Below are positions 35,879-44,568 of a DNA stretch of 60,651 nt, in pieces (the stretch's first letter is position 1; each line of letters starts with the position of its first letter). A program made the position numbers and the translations under genes. Source of the stretch: an uncultured Clostridia bacterium (GTDB lineage: Bacteria; Bacillota; Clostridia; Saccharofermentanales; Saccharofermentanaceae); the NCBI GenBank assembly GCA_905235455.1, contig CAJOLL010000003.1, positions 1 to 60,651 of the forward strand, read 5' to 3'. Below the pieces are notes generated by a model. The model was not told the origin of the DNA. It worked only from the letters and a program-made list of their open reading frames with translations, and ran no database searches.

Positions 35879-36943
35879 ATGGGCACATCTTTTGAAAACA
35901 AGATCCTCGACCTGAAGGAGAAAAAGGAGATCTCTTTTGAACTTCTTTCATACATCCTTCACGAGGCTTCTGAAGAAGAAAAAGAATACCTTTTGACGAC
36001 CGCTCAGAAGATCTCTCGGTCCGTTTTCGGGACAGATGTATATCTTCGCGGCCTGATCGAATTCACGAACTACTGCAAAAACGACTGCTATTACTGCGGG
36101 ATCCGCTGTAGCAACAAAAATGCGAGCCGTTACCGTTTAACCAAAGACGAGATCCTTTCGTGCTGCGATAAAGGAGCGGAGCTGGGTTTTCAGACCTTCG
36201 TTCTTCAGGGCGGCGAGGATCCGTACTACACCGACGACTTAGTCTGCGAGATCGTTTCTGCGATCAAAATGGCGCACCCGGACTGCGCGGTCACGCTCTC
36301 CATCGGCGAGAGATCCTACGAAAGTTACAAACGCTTCTACGACGCAGGGGCAGACAGATATCTCCTCCGCCACGAGACGGCTAATGAGGATCATTACTCG
36401 ATGCTCCATCCGGCATCCCTTTCCGGTGCGCACAGAAAACAGTGCCTGCGCGACCTGAAGGAGATCGGATATCAGGTGGGCTGCGGCATCATGGTCGGTT
36501 CCCCGCACCAGACGATCGAAAATATCTATGAGGACATCCTTTTCATGCAGGACCTTCAGCCCCACATGATCGGGATCGGCCCGTTCATCGCGCATAAGGA
36601 CACCCCGTTTAAGGATCAGCCGAGCGGCTCCGTCGAGGATACGATCCGTCTGCTTTCCATCCTTCGTATCCTTTTCCCGAAGGTGCTCCTTCCGGCAACC
36701 ACCGCGCTCGGTACCGCGGATGCCATGGGAAGGGAAAAAGGTATCCTGGCAGGCGCTAACGTCCTCATGCCGAACCTTTCCCCGTCCCGGGTCAGAGACA
36801 AATATCTTCTTTACGACGGCAAGATCTGCACTGGCGAAGAGGCCGCGGAATGCAATGTCTGCCTGCGCGCACGGATGAGTAAAATCGGCTATCAGGTCGT
36901 CGATTCCAGAGGAGATCACCCGGATTTTTCCGAAAATATGTGA
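35879..36943 (+). CDS. hydE: [FeFe]-hydrogenase maturase, radical SAM protein HydE
   Basis: A 354-aa radical SAM enzyme. The CxxxCxxC cluster motif is EFTNYCKNDCYYCGIRC (Cys 66, 70, 73). HydE helps build the diiron site of [FeFe]-hydrogenases from cysteine-derived precursors, together with HydF and HydG, which are not in this window. The BioB-like barrel, LQGGEDPYYT and the C-terminal CNVCLRARMSKIGY are as in HydE. ATG 35879 follows GCGAGGAACC. Its presence implies hydrogen metabolism in this organism. Confidence 0.92.
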   Translation: MGTSFENKILDLKEKKEISFELLSYILHEASEEEKEYLLTTAQKISRSVFGTDVYLRGLIEFTNYCKNDCYYCGIRCSNKNASRYRLTKDEILSCCDKGAELGFQTFVLQGGEDPYYTDDLVCEIVSAIKMAHPDCAVTLSIGERSYESYKRFYDAGADRYLLRHETANEDHYSMLHPASLSGAHRKQCLRDLKEIGYQVGCGIMVGSPHQTIENIYEDILFMQDLQPHMIGIGPFIAHKDTPFKDQPSGSVEDTIRLLSILRILFPKVLLPATTALGTADAMGREKGILAGANVLMPNLSPSRVRDKYLLYDGKICTGEEAAECNVCLRARMSKIGYQVVDSRGDHPDFSENM

Positions 36944-37000
36944 TAAAATTAATTTGCGATATTATATCGTAAATCCACATTTCGCCGGAGGAACATCACC

Positions 37001-38437
37001 ATGCGTATCAAACGTCTCTTCAGTTTTGTTCTGTCTTGCCTTTTGGGAATAGCACTTCTTCCCTCTGCCGCTTTTGCCGCGGAGAGAAAAGCACCTCTCC
37101 CCTTTGACATCTCTTTCATTAACGGTGCCTGCGCTTATGAAGACAGCGCACGTACTAAATATATCGATTATCAGTATCAGGGATACCCGGTATATGTAGG
37201 ATATACCACACCGCCATCTGATAAATATGTCAGTGGGATGAACTTTGACGGAGTTCCCGTCGACATTTATGACTGGACGTACGGTATACTAATGCCCGGC
37301 CATGACGTATCGATCGAGGTCATCACGGAATCCCGGAAGACCTGCACCGTCGATCTCCGTTCAGGTTCGGGGACGATTCCGAGCGAGGCTTATGCGTATA
37401 ACAAGCCCTTCGAAGAATCCAGCTCATCCCCTATCGGAACGAAGGATTATGATCTGGACGGAAGCGGAAAAAACGACATTACCGTCACATGGTATCTCGG
37501 TGATCCGTATGCCTCTGTCTCCGTGCATCCTGATTGTGATATTAAAGAATCCTATGTGGATAATATTTCCGAACCGAATACACCGTATAAGTCTCTCACT
37601 TATATTTTTAAAGACAAAGCGACACCTACGCCGGTGCCGACAAATACACCTGTACCGACAAGTACACCGACACCTACTCCTACTCCTGCTCCGGTCATTT
37701 CCGCGACACCGACAGCAGTGCCGTCTAAAACTCCTGCCGCAACTGCGACACCGACGCCTACTCCTGCTCCCGTGAAAGTCACTTTTGATGTCAACGGTCA
37801 CGGAAAAGCTCCGGATCCGCAGGAGCTGAAAGAAGGAGAAAAGGCGAAAAAACCGAAGGATCCGCAAGAAGAAGGATTCACCTTTTTTGCCTGGTGTACG
37901 GATCCTGAATGCACGAAGATCTTCGATTTCAATGAACCCGTAAAAAAGGACATGACGCTCTATGCCAAATGGGTCGAGAACATCAATATCTCCTCCTACT
38001 TGACCGTCACCTTCGATACAAACGGACATGGAACGGCACCTGATCCTCAGGTCCTTATCCCCGGCATGAAGGCAACGGAACCCGCCGATCCTGAGGCAGA
38101 CGGTTACACGTTTGACGGATGGTTCAACGATGCCATGTGCATCGTCCCGTTTGACTTTGATTCCGAGATCACGACGTCTGTCACCCTCTTTGCGAAGTGG
38201 ACACCGGAAGGCACCGTTGATCCGACCGAAACAACCGAGCCTGCGGAAACTACGGAGGAACCGGATCCGACTTCCAAGTCTTCCTCCAAGTCCTCCTCCA
38301 AGAAAAAGACGACATCGAAATCCACAGATTCTTCCGGAAATCTCCTGAAGTGGATCTGGATCCCGATCGTGATTGTCGCAGCTGCCGGTGCCGCGGTTGT
38401 GATCACTCTTCTCATCAGAAAGAATAAGAAGAAATAA
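37001..38437 (+). CDS. Surface-anchored protein with InlB/Flg_new repeats and a Thr/Pro linker
   Basis: A 478-aa secreted protein: signal peptide (1-27, AAFAAERK), an N-terminal domain of unknown fold with many Tyr/Asp, a Thr/Pro/Val linker (about residues 205-260), two InlB-like beta-grasp repeats beginning VTFDVNGHGKAPDPQ and VTFDTNGHGTAPDPQ (WYKD/W-type ends), a Ser/Thr/Lys stretch and a C-terminal hydrophobic helix (IWIPIVIVAAAGAAVVITLL) with RKNKKK tail. It is therefore anchored to the membrane facing out. Ligand unknown. A GGAGG site is 8 bases before ATG 37001. The N-terminal domain is not recognised. Confidence 0.8.
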   Translation: MRIKRLFSFVLSCLLGIALLPSAAFAAERKAPLPFDISFINGACAYEDSARTKYIDYQYQGYPVYVGYTTPPSDKYVSGMNFDGVPVDIYDWTYGILMPGHDVSIEVITESRKTCTVDLRSGSGTIPSEAYAYNKPFEESSSSPIGTKDYDLDGSGKNDITVTWYLGDPYASVSVHPDCDIKESYVDNISEPNTPYKSLTYIFKDKATPTPVPTNTPVPTSTPTPTPTPAPVISATPTAVPSKTPAATATPTPTPAPVKVTFDVNGHGKAPDPQELKEGEKAKKPKDPQEEGFTFFAWCTDPECTKIFDFNEPVKKDMTLYAKWVENINISSYLTVTFDTNGHGTAPDPQVLIPGMKATEPADPEADGYTFDGWFNDAMCIVPFDFDSEITTSVTLFAKWTPEGTVDPTETTEPAETTEEPDPTSKSSSKSSSKKKTTSKSTDSSGNLLKWIWIPIVIVAAAGAAVVITLLIRKNKKK

Positions 38438-38461
38438 CCGCAGGGATCATAAATAACCCAA

Positions 38462-38491
38462 AAAAGAGCGCCTCGCACGAGACGCTCTTTT
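38462..38491 (+). terminator. Rho-independent terminator
   Basis: A 13-bp stem, 38462-38474 with 38479-38491, one mismatch, GCAC loop, T-run at the end. It sits between convergent genes and may serve both. Confidence 0.8.
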
Positions 38492-38512
38492 CATTTCGGA
38501 AAATCAAATTCT

Positions 38513-39778
38513 TTATGCCTTCGCTGACTCAGCTTCCGGTTTTGCATCAGCTTCTGCTTCTGCTTTATCTTCTGCCGCTTCAGCAGCGGCCGCTTTTTTT
38601 GCCGCTCTTGCTTTTGCTTTCTTTTCAGCCGCTTCTTCCTTCATTCTCTCGCTCTTTCTCTTTTCCAGCCACGGGATCAGGCTCTCGTGATAGAGGATCG
38701 CACAAACGGCCGTGAACGGGATGGAGATCAGGATACCGATAGGTCCGAAGATCTTTCCGCCTATAACGATAGAGATCAGGGAGATGACCGCCGGAATGCC
38801 AAGCGAGTCACCGAAGAGGTGGGGCTTGACGACATAACCGTCGATCATCTGAAGAATGAAAGTAAAGATAACAAAGATGACCGCATACATCGGATCTTCG
38901 ACCAGAAGAATGAACGCACCTATGACACAGCCGACGATCGGTCCGAAGGTCGGCAGGATATTCGTAACACCGACGATCACCGAGATGAGAGTAACATTCG
39001 GAAGTCCCGCGATGAGCATGAATATCGCATTCACGATACAGACACAGATTGCTTCGACGATCGTATAGCTGATGTATTTACTGAAGATCGCATTGCTTCT
39101 TCTCAGGAACTCCGTATTTTTTTCGTACTGCTCATCAGTAAGCACCGCATGCCGGAGCTTGTCGACGCCGCTGAAAAGACGCTTCTTTCCGGCGATGAAA
39201 TAGACCGCGAGGATAACGCCGATAAACAGATTGACCAGGATATTCCATACGTTCAGGACCGTATCCATGACCCAGTCAAGGTTTTTCGTCAGATCGGCGA
39301 TCAGTTGCTCCACATGTTCATAGATGTTACTCGTCCACTGCGTGGCATTGAGATGGATATTGTACTTTGCCGCAAACGCATCCAATTTCGCCAGGTTATC
39401 CTCGATCTGCGAGGAATAGTTCTGCGCATCGGATATGAAATCCGTGATACTTGCAAACATCGAAGGAAGCACGAACCACAGGAAAAGGGAGATCAGAAGA
39501 AGTACGACAAGGATCGAAACAATGACGGCCAGCGCATAGCGAAGTCTGGTCCTCCGGATCTTTTTGAAGACTTTGTTTTCGAAAAATACGACGAGCAGGT
39601 CGATCAGATATGCAAGGATCAGACCGATGATGATCGGCGAAATGATCGACATAACGCGGTTAATCCAGTCCTCGACTGCCGGTAAATTCGTTAACGTGAG
39701 ATAAGCAACGACACCCGCGATCGCCGCGAATGCATATGCTCCCCAACGGTTACTCAATGCTTTCTTGATTCTTCCCAA
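38513..39778 (-). CDS. AI-2E family permease with an Ala/Glu/Lys-rich tail
   Basis: A 421-aa polytopic protein of the AI-2E/PerM/YdiK family: clustered hydrophobic helices, IISPIIIGLILAYLIDLLVV near the N-terminus, and TLISVIVGVTNILPTFGPIVG in the middle. The family exports a range of small solutes; substrate is not readable. The final about 40 residues are a low-complexity cytoplasmic tail of Ala, Glu and Lys (AAKKAAAAEAAEDKAEAEAD), unusual for the family. The start is TTG 39778, 8 bases after AAGGAG. Confidence 0.82.
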   Translation of the reverse strand: MGRIKKALSNRWGAYAFAAIAGVVAYLTLTNLPAVEDWINRVMSIISPIIIGLILAYLIDLLVVFFENKVFKKIRRTRLRYALAVIVSILVVLLLISLFLWFVLPSMFASITDFISDAQNYSSQIEDNLAKLDAFAAKYNIHLNATQWTSNIYEHVEQLIADLTKNLDWVMDTVLNVWNILVNLFIGVILAVYFIAGKKRLFSGVDKLRHAVLTDEQYEKNTEFLRRSNAIFSKYISYTIVEAICVCIVNAIFMLIAGLPNVTLISVIVGVTNILPTFGPIVGCVIGAFILLVEDPMYAVIFVIFTFILQMIDGYVVKPHLFGDSLGIPAVISLISIVIGGKIFGPIGILISIPFTAVCAILYHESLIPWLEKRKSERMKEEAAEKKAKARAAKKAAAAEAAEDKAEAEADAKPEAESAKA

Positions 39779-39914
39779 TGTGTTTTCTCCTTACAACGTC
39801 AGTGCCCCTATTATAAAACCTGACGGAAAATAAATAAACCTCAAATATCAGGAAGAGGCATGGATCCGTAAGAATTCCATACGTTTTCATTGGGAAAAGC
39901 ACCCGGGCTGCACA

Positions 39915-41669
39915 TTATTGCTCGGCGGTATAGAGGAATCTGCCGATCTGGTCCGCAAGGAAATTCCCGCCGTTCATGACGTCATGCGTCAGCTGCGTCA
40001 CGACAAATCCGTAGATGCGGTTTCCAAAAAAGATCGGGATCGTCACACACTCTCTGCATTTCGACGGCAGATCGGCACGTCGGAACATCTGCTCTGTGGC
40101 GCCTTCCTGTCTTTCTGCCGGAATCACGAAGAGCTCTCCTTCTTTTAAGACACAGCGCAGACGGATCTTCTCCGGGAAATGCTCGACTTTTCCTGCTTCA
40201 TATTCCACACTCCCGTTAAACAGGAAGAGGGCAGCGTTGGTAAGCCCGAGCCTGTCGAAATGGCTGATGATCCTGTTTTCCATCGTCGGCAGATCCGCCT
40301 TTTCCTCTCCGAGGTCCGTCATATTGATCGCAAAATCCGTAAAACTCTTCTGGAATGCACTTCTCTGTTCGTTACCTTCGATGATCCGCTCCGCCTGGGC
40401 TGTGATCGCTTTATCACGCATCAGGGTAAATAAACGGTTGATGAACTGATTCGAGCCCCCGATATTCGCGCTCTGCTCGATATTGACGTTCGCCTGAAGC
40501 CTTCCGATCGACTGAAGAAGTTTACCTGCATCCGTATATTCCATGGCTCCGTTACTAAAGAAGATGTCGATCAGATCCTGCGCTTCCTGGAAATCTTCGA
40601 CGCTCATATAGCGCTCTTTGACGGCGACTAGGATCTTTCCGATGAACTCCGCGAAAAGCCTCTGGAGATTCACGGATTCCCGACTGATATATTCGTATCT
40701 GTAACGATAGAAGCAGTCGTTGAACATTCTGTTGATAAAGGCCGGATCGGCATTTCTCATCTCCAGCTTCGTGTATTCATACATTTCGTACGAAAAGGAC
40801 TCTCTTCCGTAAAGGCGTGTAGGGATCTCCACCGAGCGGATCTCTGCGCCGTCCATCTGTTCCAGAAGAAGATTCAGCGCCTGTCTTCCGAGAGTAATAT
40901 CCGCAACACCGATCGACGAAAGCGCCGGGATCATGCGGCCTGCCATCGTCGTGTTATCGAAGGCAAACACCATGATGTCCTTTCCGGGGACAAGTCTTCT
41001 TGCTTCCATTTCCTCATAAAGCGAGACCGCGACAGAGTCGTTGACGCAGAAGATCGCCTGCACATCCGGATTTCGGTCGAGAAGTGCTTTTGCCTCATCA
41101 CGACAATTAGCCGACATGTCAGTGGCCTGGTAATTTTCTTCGGTAAAAGAAATACCGTTTTCAAGCAGAAGCCTCACATAGATCTCTTTTCGTTTTTCGG
41201 AGTCACGGCTGTCCGGACGACCTCCCAGCATGCAGAACTTCGAAAAACCTTGCACGTTGATCAGACAGTCCACCGCTTCCTTGATACCGGTCTCGTTGTT
41301 GTAGTTCACAGAGGAGAAGTTAGCGATATCTGATGCCACAAAAACGATCGGCGTGTTTTCGATCAGCGAATCATACCGCTTCAGGATCTTCTCGGTCTTG
41401 ACATTTTCCATACTTCCGAGACAGATGATCAGACCATCGAATTTGCATTGCTTTTCGAGAAGATATACGGAGTTATAATTCAAAAAAAAGCAGTGATGGC
41501 GGGGATCCTTGTCCTGTACCCCGTCATAGCGACCGGAAATAACGACCAGGTCGATATCCTTATGCTGGCGGACACCGCTCTGGACGTTCTGGATGAACTC
41601 CTCACCGAAATCCGTGAACATGTTTTCAATCACGAGGCCGATCGTTCTCTTTCCTTTGCTGCTTTTCAT
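39915..41669 (-). CDS. Periplasmic-binding-fold sensor without HTH, GAF-like C-terminus
   Basis: A 584-aa cytoplasmic protein. Residues 6-285 resemble a LacI-type sugar-sensing domain (TIGLVIENMFTDFGEEFIQN; AIFCVNDSVAVSLYEEME; ASIGVADITLGRQALNLLLE), but the DNA-binding HTH of LacI proteins is absent. Residues about 285-410 are helical. The C-terminal 180 residues (MENRIISHFDRLGLTNAALF and CVTIPIFFGNRIYGFVVTQL) read like a GAF-type sensory domain. It lies 39 bases after the FIST-EAL gene on the same strand, so a shared signalling role is likely. No output domain is visible. The ribosome site is weak. Confidence 0.6.
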   Translation of the reverse strand: MKSSKGKRTIGLVIENMFTDFGEEFIQNVQSGVRQHKDIDLVVISGRYDGVQDKDPRHHCFFLNYNSVYLLEKQCKFDGLIICLGSMENVKTEKILKRYDSLIENTPIVFVASDIANFSSVNYNNETGIKEAVDCLINVQGFSKFCMLGGRPDSRDSEKRKEIYVRLLLENGISFTEENYQATDMSANCRDEAKALLDRNPDVQAIFCVNDSVAVSLYEEMEARRLVPGKDIMVFAFDNTTMAGRMIPALSSIGVADITLGRQALNLLLEQMDGAEIRSVEIPTRLYGRESFSYEMYEYTKLEMRNADPAFINRMFNDCFYRYRYEYISRESVNLQRLFAEFIGKILVAVKERYMSVEDFQEAQDLIDIFFSNGAMEYTDAGKLLQSIGRLQANVNIEQSANIGGSNQFINRLFTLMRDKAITAQAERIIEGNEQRSAFQKSFTDFAINMTDLGEEKADLPTMENRIISHFDRLGLTNAALFLFNGSVEYEAGKVEHFPEKIRLRCVLKEGELFVIPAERQEGATEQMFRRADLPSKCRECVTIPIFFGNRIYGFVVTQLTHDVMNGGNFLADQIGRFLYTAEQ

Positions 41670-41708
41670 CTCGCTGTTTCAACCCTTTCTGTCAGATACC
41701 GGAAAAGA

Positions 41709-44324
41709 TCATTGCATCAGGTCCGGTGCGGGTTTTGAGAAAAGATATCCCTGCGAATAGTCAACATCGTAACTGATGATCTTATTCTGGATCTCCTCGT
41801 TCTCGACAAACTCGGCAATAATGCTGATTTTGATCGACGACATCGATTTCCAGCCGGAAATAAGCGCCAGCAGGATCTCGGACTCCGAATCGTCGCAGCA
41901 CTTTCTGATGATCGATCCGTCGATCTTGAGATAATCCGCATGGATACTGAGAAGATGCTGCAGATTGGAAAAACCGGAACCGAAATCATCGATCGCGACT
42001 TTGCCGCCGAACTCATGGATACGGTCGACAAAAACGACCAGTTCATTGTAGTCGTCGATGTCTTCGCTCTCTAAGATCTCGAAAACGAAATTCTCCGGAT
42101 ACGGAACGGAAGACAGATTATCGTAGATCAGTTCAAGGACCTCTTTGTTCTTGATGTCACGGTAACTGATATTGATACTCACGCTGACGTCTTCTATATA
42201 GCGGAAGCGCTCAAATACCTTTTTGATCATGATCTTACTGATTGCATCATAAAGCACGCCGAAAGATCGGGCGACCTCGAGGAAGCTTTCCGGATAATAC
42301 AAATTTCCGTTTTCATCTTCGATACGCATCAGCGATTCATAATGGTGGATACTGCCTTCCTTATTGTCGTAGATGCCTTGGAAATAAGGGATGATCTTAT
42401 CGTTGTTGATCGCATAGTTGATGACACTTACCATGCGATAGCGTTCGCGGATGCTCTCTTCATCGATGTCATTTTCTTCCGAAGCATCATAGACAGAGAA
42501 CTGCATATTCTTCGCTCTCATTTCCATGCGCGCGGAATTATACATCGCCATATAGTTATTTTCATCGCAACCGTCGAGCACGATGAAGATCGGCACGATC
42601 GAGATCAGCTCCTCGGTAAATTCAAAAAGCTCTCTTTGCAGGGATTCCATGTCATGTACAAAATTCGAAAGCGTCGTCCTGTACGAAGGCACCGCGATCG
42701 CGATCATCCAGTGATCGATCATGTACATGTGGAATTTGTGTGAGTTCGTAAAATCGAAACACTTGCGGATATAGTTCTTATACGTCAGTTCGACAAGATG
42801 CGAAGAAAAAACTCTCTCCATCTCGGACTGCTCCAGGACATTGATCATGCACAGACGGTCATACCCCTTGCTCTTGATATCGATACTGAGAGCCGCTTCA
42901 TTCGGGATCTCGTCACTCTCGGAATAAAGAATGATCCTTTCACACTCACGGACAAAAGCAAGGATCTTTGAGGCTTCTGCCTTATCTTCCATATCCTGGA
43001 TCTTTCCTTCAATCTCGATCAGGATATTGAGCATCGCACGGCTGTCTCTCGAAAGCGCCTCCGTGTGTGAGAACGAGTACGGGTTATATTCCTGCGTGCA
43101 TTGCTTTTCGCCCAGTACGGATACGACAAAAGCACCTCCGCCGAGCACGTTTCTGCCGTTGGAATAAACGATCTCGCCCGCCGTTACGCATCCGCACATA
43201 TTTGAATTCTCATATGGCGCAAGTTCCCACTTGGCGCAGTTGAGAAAGCCTGATGTCCGGACACTGCTGATATATCCGAAGACGGTCTCCGCCTTCACGA
43301 AATTTTCCACACGCTGAAAAAGCGCCCGGTTGTCGGAAATGATCTTACCGTCGTGCACGAATGCTCTCTTTATTTGCTTTCCGGGGCGGATGTTAAATCC
43401 CGCGAAGAGATAATCCTTTTTCGACTTCGTATCCACATCCTCACGGATCGAATACACTTGCATATTGGACGGATCGCCCTTCGGGAAAACGTGATCCAGA
43501 CTTACATCTTTCTTATATTGCAGCTGGATCGGGATGTTCTCGTCATCTGCGTAGACGAACGGGAACAAATAAAGCGTCTCCGGATGCTCGTCCAGAAGAC
43601 CGTTAATACCGAGCCTGCAGGCATCCACTGCTTTCTTTCCGTCGATGGAAAGGATAGCGGACTTAAACGAATCCGTGATCTCCGCTTCGTCACCGATGGC
43701 CTGTACTCCCGTGGCAAAAGAACTGCAGCTTTCAAGTTTATCGCCGGAAAGGGCCGCGATCAGGATCGAACGGTCCGACCATCCTTTTTCGTTAAACACA
43801 AAACCATCTGCTGCAGTCGCAGTCGACCCGGACTGAGGAAGTGAAGCGACACCGCCGGTCATCGGAACGCTCGGAAAGAAATCATTACATCTGTCTACAA
43901 AGAGATTCGCGTCCTTGAACTGTCCCGGGAAAAATGTCAGAAGAAGTTTGGTATTATCTTTGACGAATTCTTTTTTGATCATACCGCAGAGCATATCCAC
44001 CGGAAGCGGCATGCCGTTATAGTCATCCATGATCGGGATCATTTCCGAATGCACTTTTGCATCGGACATCGTCGATACGGAGATCACGCAACGATTCGAT
44101 GCGAAATAGCCTTTGTTGACGATAGCGGCACAGCTGGTGCCGAAGATTACGGCCTGCGGGACAAGTTCTTTTACAAAACGGGCAAGTTCCACCGCCTCAT
44201 CCGCCAGATGGATCGCCGTATGAATGCGGATAAGAATATCACTCTGATCAGCCGAAAGATTCAGCTGTTTCAAGGTGCTTGAAAGTCTCGCTCTGGAAAT
44301 GTACTGAAAATTCCAAGTGAACAT
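41709..44324 (-). CDS. FIST sensory domain-EAL c-di-GMP phosphodiesterase
   Basis: An 871-aa signalling protein. Residues about 20-370 are the FIST_N and FIST_C domains (PQAVIFGTSCAAIVNKGYFA; MCGCVTAGEIVYSNGRNVLG), which are thought to sense small ligands such as amino acids. Residues about 430-600 are a degenerate GGDEF-like region. Residues about 625-868 form an EAL domain with its catalytic residues: ESLMR (in place of EALxR), SINISYRD, FVFEILESEDI, KVAIDDFGSGFSNLQ, DYLKIDGSII, IAEFVEN and SQGYLFSKP. It should therefore hydrolyse c-di-GMP. ATG 44324 is preceded by AGAGGG. No membrane helix. Confidence 0.8.
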   Translation of the reverse strand: MFTWNFQYISRARLSSTLKQLNLSADQSDILIRIHTAIHLADEAVELARFVKELVPQAVIFGTSCAAIVNKGYFASNRCVISVSTMSDAKVHSEMIPIMDDYNGMPLPVDMLCGMIKKEFVKDNTKLLLTFFPGQFKDANLFVDRCNDFFPSVPMTGGVASLPQSGSTATAADGFVFNEKGWSDRSILIAALSGDKLESCSSFATGVQAIGDEAEITDSFKSAILSIDGKKAVDACRLGINGLLDEHPETLYLFPFVYADDENIPIQLQYKKDVSLDHVFPKGDPSNMQVYSIREDVDTKSKKDYLFAGFNIRPGKQIKRAFVHDGKIISDNRALFQRVENFVKAETVFGYISSVRTSGFLNCAKWELAPYENSNMCGCVTAGEIVYSNGRNVLGGGAFVVSVLGEKQCTQEYNPYSFSHTEALSRDSRAMLNILIEIEGKIQDMEDKAEASKILAFVRECERIILYSESDEIPNEAALSIDIKSKGYDRLCMINVLEQSEMERVFSSHLVELTYKNYIRKCFDFTNSHKFHMYMIDHWMIAIAVPSYRTTLSNFVHDMESLQRELFEFTEELISIVPIFIVLDGCDENNYMAMYNSARMEMRAKNMQFSVYDASEENDIDEESIRERYRMVSVINYAINNDKIIPYFQGIYDNKEGSIHHYESLMRIEDENGNLYYPESFLEVARSFGVLYDAISKIMIKKVFERFRYIEDVSVSINISYRDIKNKEVLELIYDNLSSVPYPENFVFEILESEDIDDYNELVVFVDRIHEFGGKVAIDDFGSGFSNLQHLLSIHADYLKIDGSIIRKCCDDSESEILLALISGWKSMSSIKISIIAEFVENEEIQNKIISYDVDYSQGYLFSKPAPDLMQ

Positions 44325-44436
44325 TTGCCCTCTATTCCCCCCGCGACATTAGTCAATTATCATTATACTCTGCTCAAACGGCAATTTCACCTTATAAATT
44401 AAAGGAATTTGAGAACAAATCGTTAAGAATAAAAAA

Positions 44437-44459
44437 GCGGGGGACTTTGCGTCCCCCGC
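44437..44459 (-). terminator. Rho-independent terminator after the 33-aa peptide gene
   Basis: Perfect 9-bp GC-rich stem GCGGGGGAC (44437-44445) with GTCCCCCGC (44451-44459), T-run on the minus strand. Ends the transcript of the secreted protein and the small peptide. Confidence 0.9.
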
Positions 44460-44465
44460 GAATCA

Positions 44466-44567
44466 TTACTCATCTTCTTCTGACCAAACATCCGAATTGG
44501 AAGTGATAATAATATCTTTAGTCTGAAACTCAACGATCTCTAGTATCAATTCTTCATATTTGTCCAT
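44466..44567 (-). CDS. 33-aa acidic peptide translationally coupled to the secreted protein
   Basis: ATG 44567 follows the TGA of the upstream gene by one base, with AAGGAGG inside the upstream gene's end, 8 bases before. The peptide starts MDKYEELILEIVEFQTKDII and continues with ITSNSDVWSEEDE, then TAA. The pattern E-x-E-I-V-E-F followed by D-I-I-I-T-S and an acidic tail resembles short conserved peptides of gut Clostridia whose function is not known to me. It has no Cys and no signal peptide. Coding support: ribosome site, coupling, and a terminator right after. Confidence 0.6.
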   Translation of the reverse strand: MDKYEELILEIVEFQTKDIIITSNSDVWSEEDE

Positions 44568-44568
44568 T

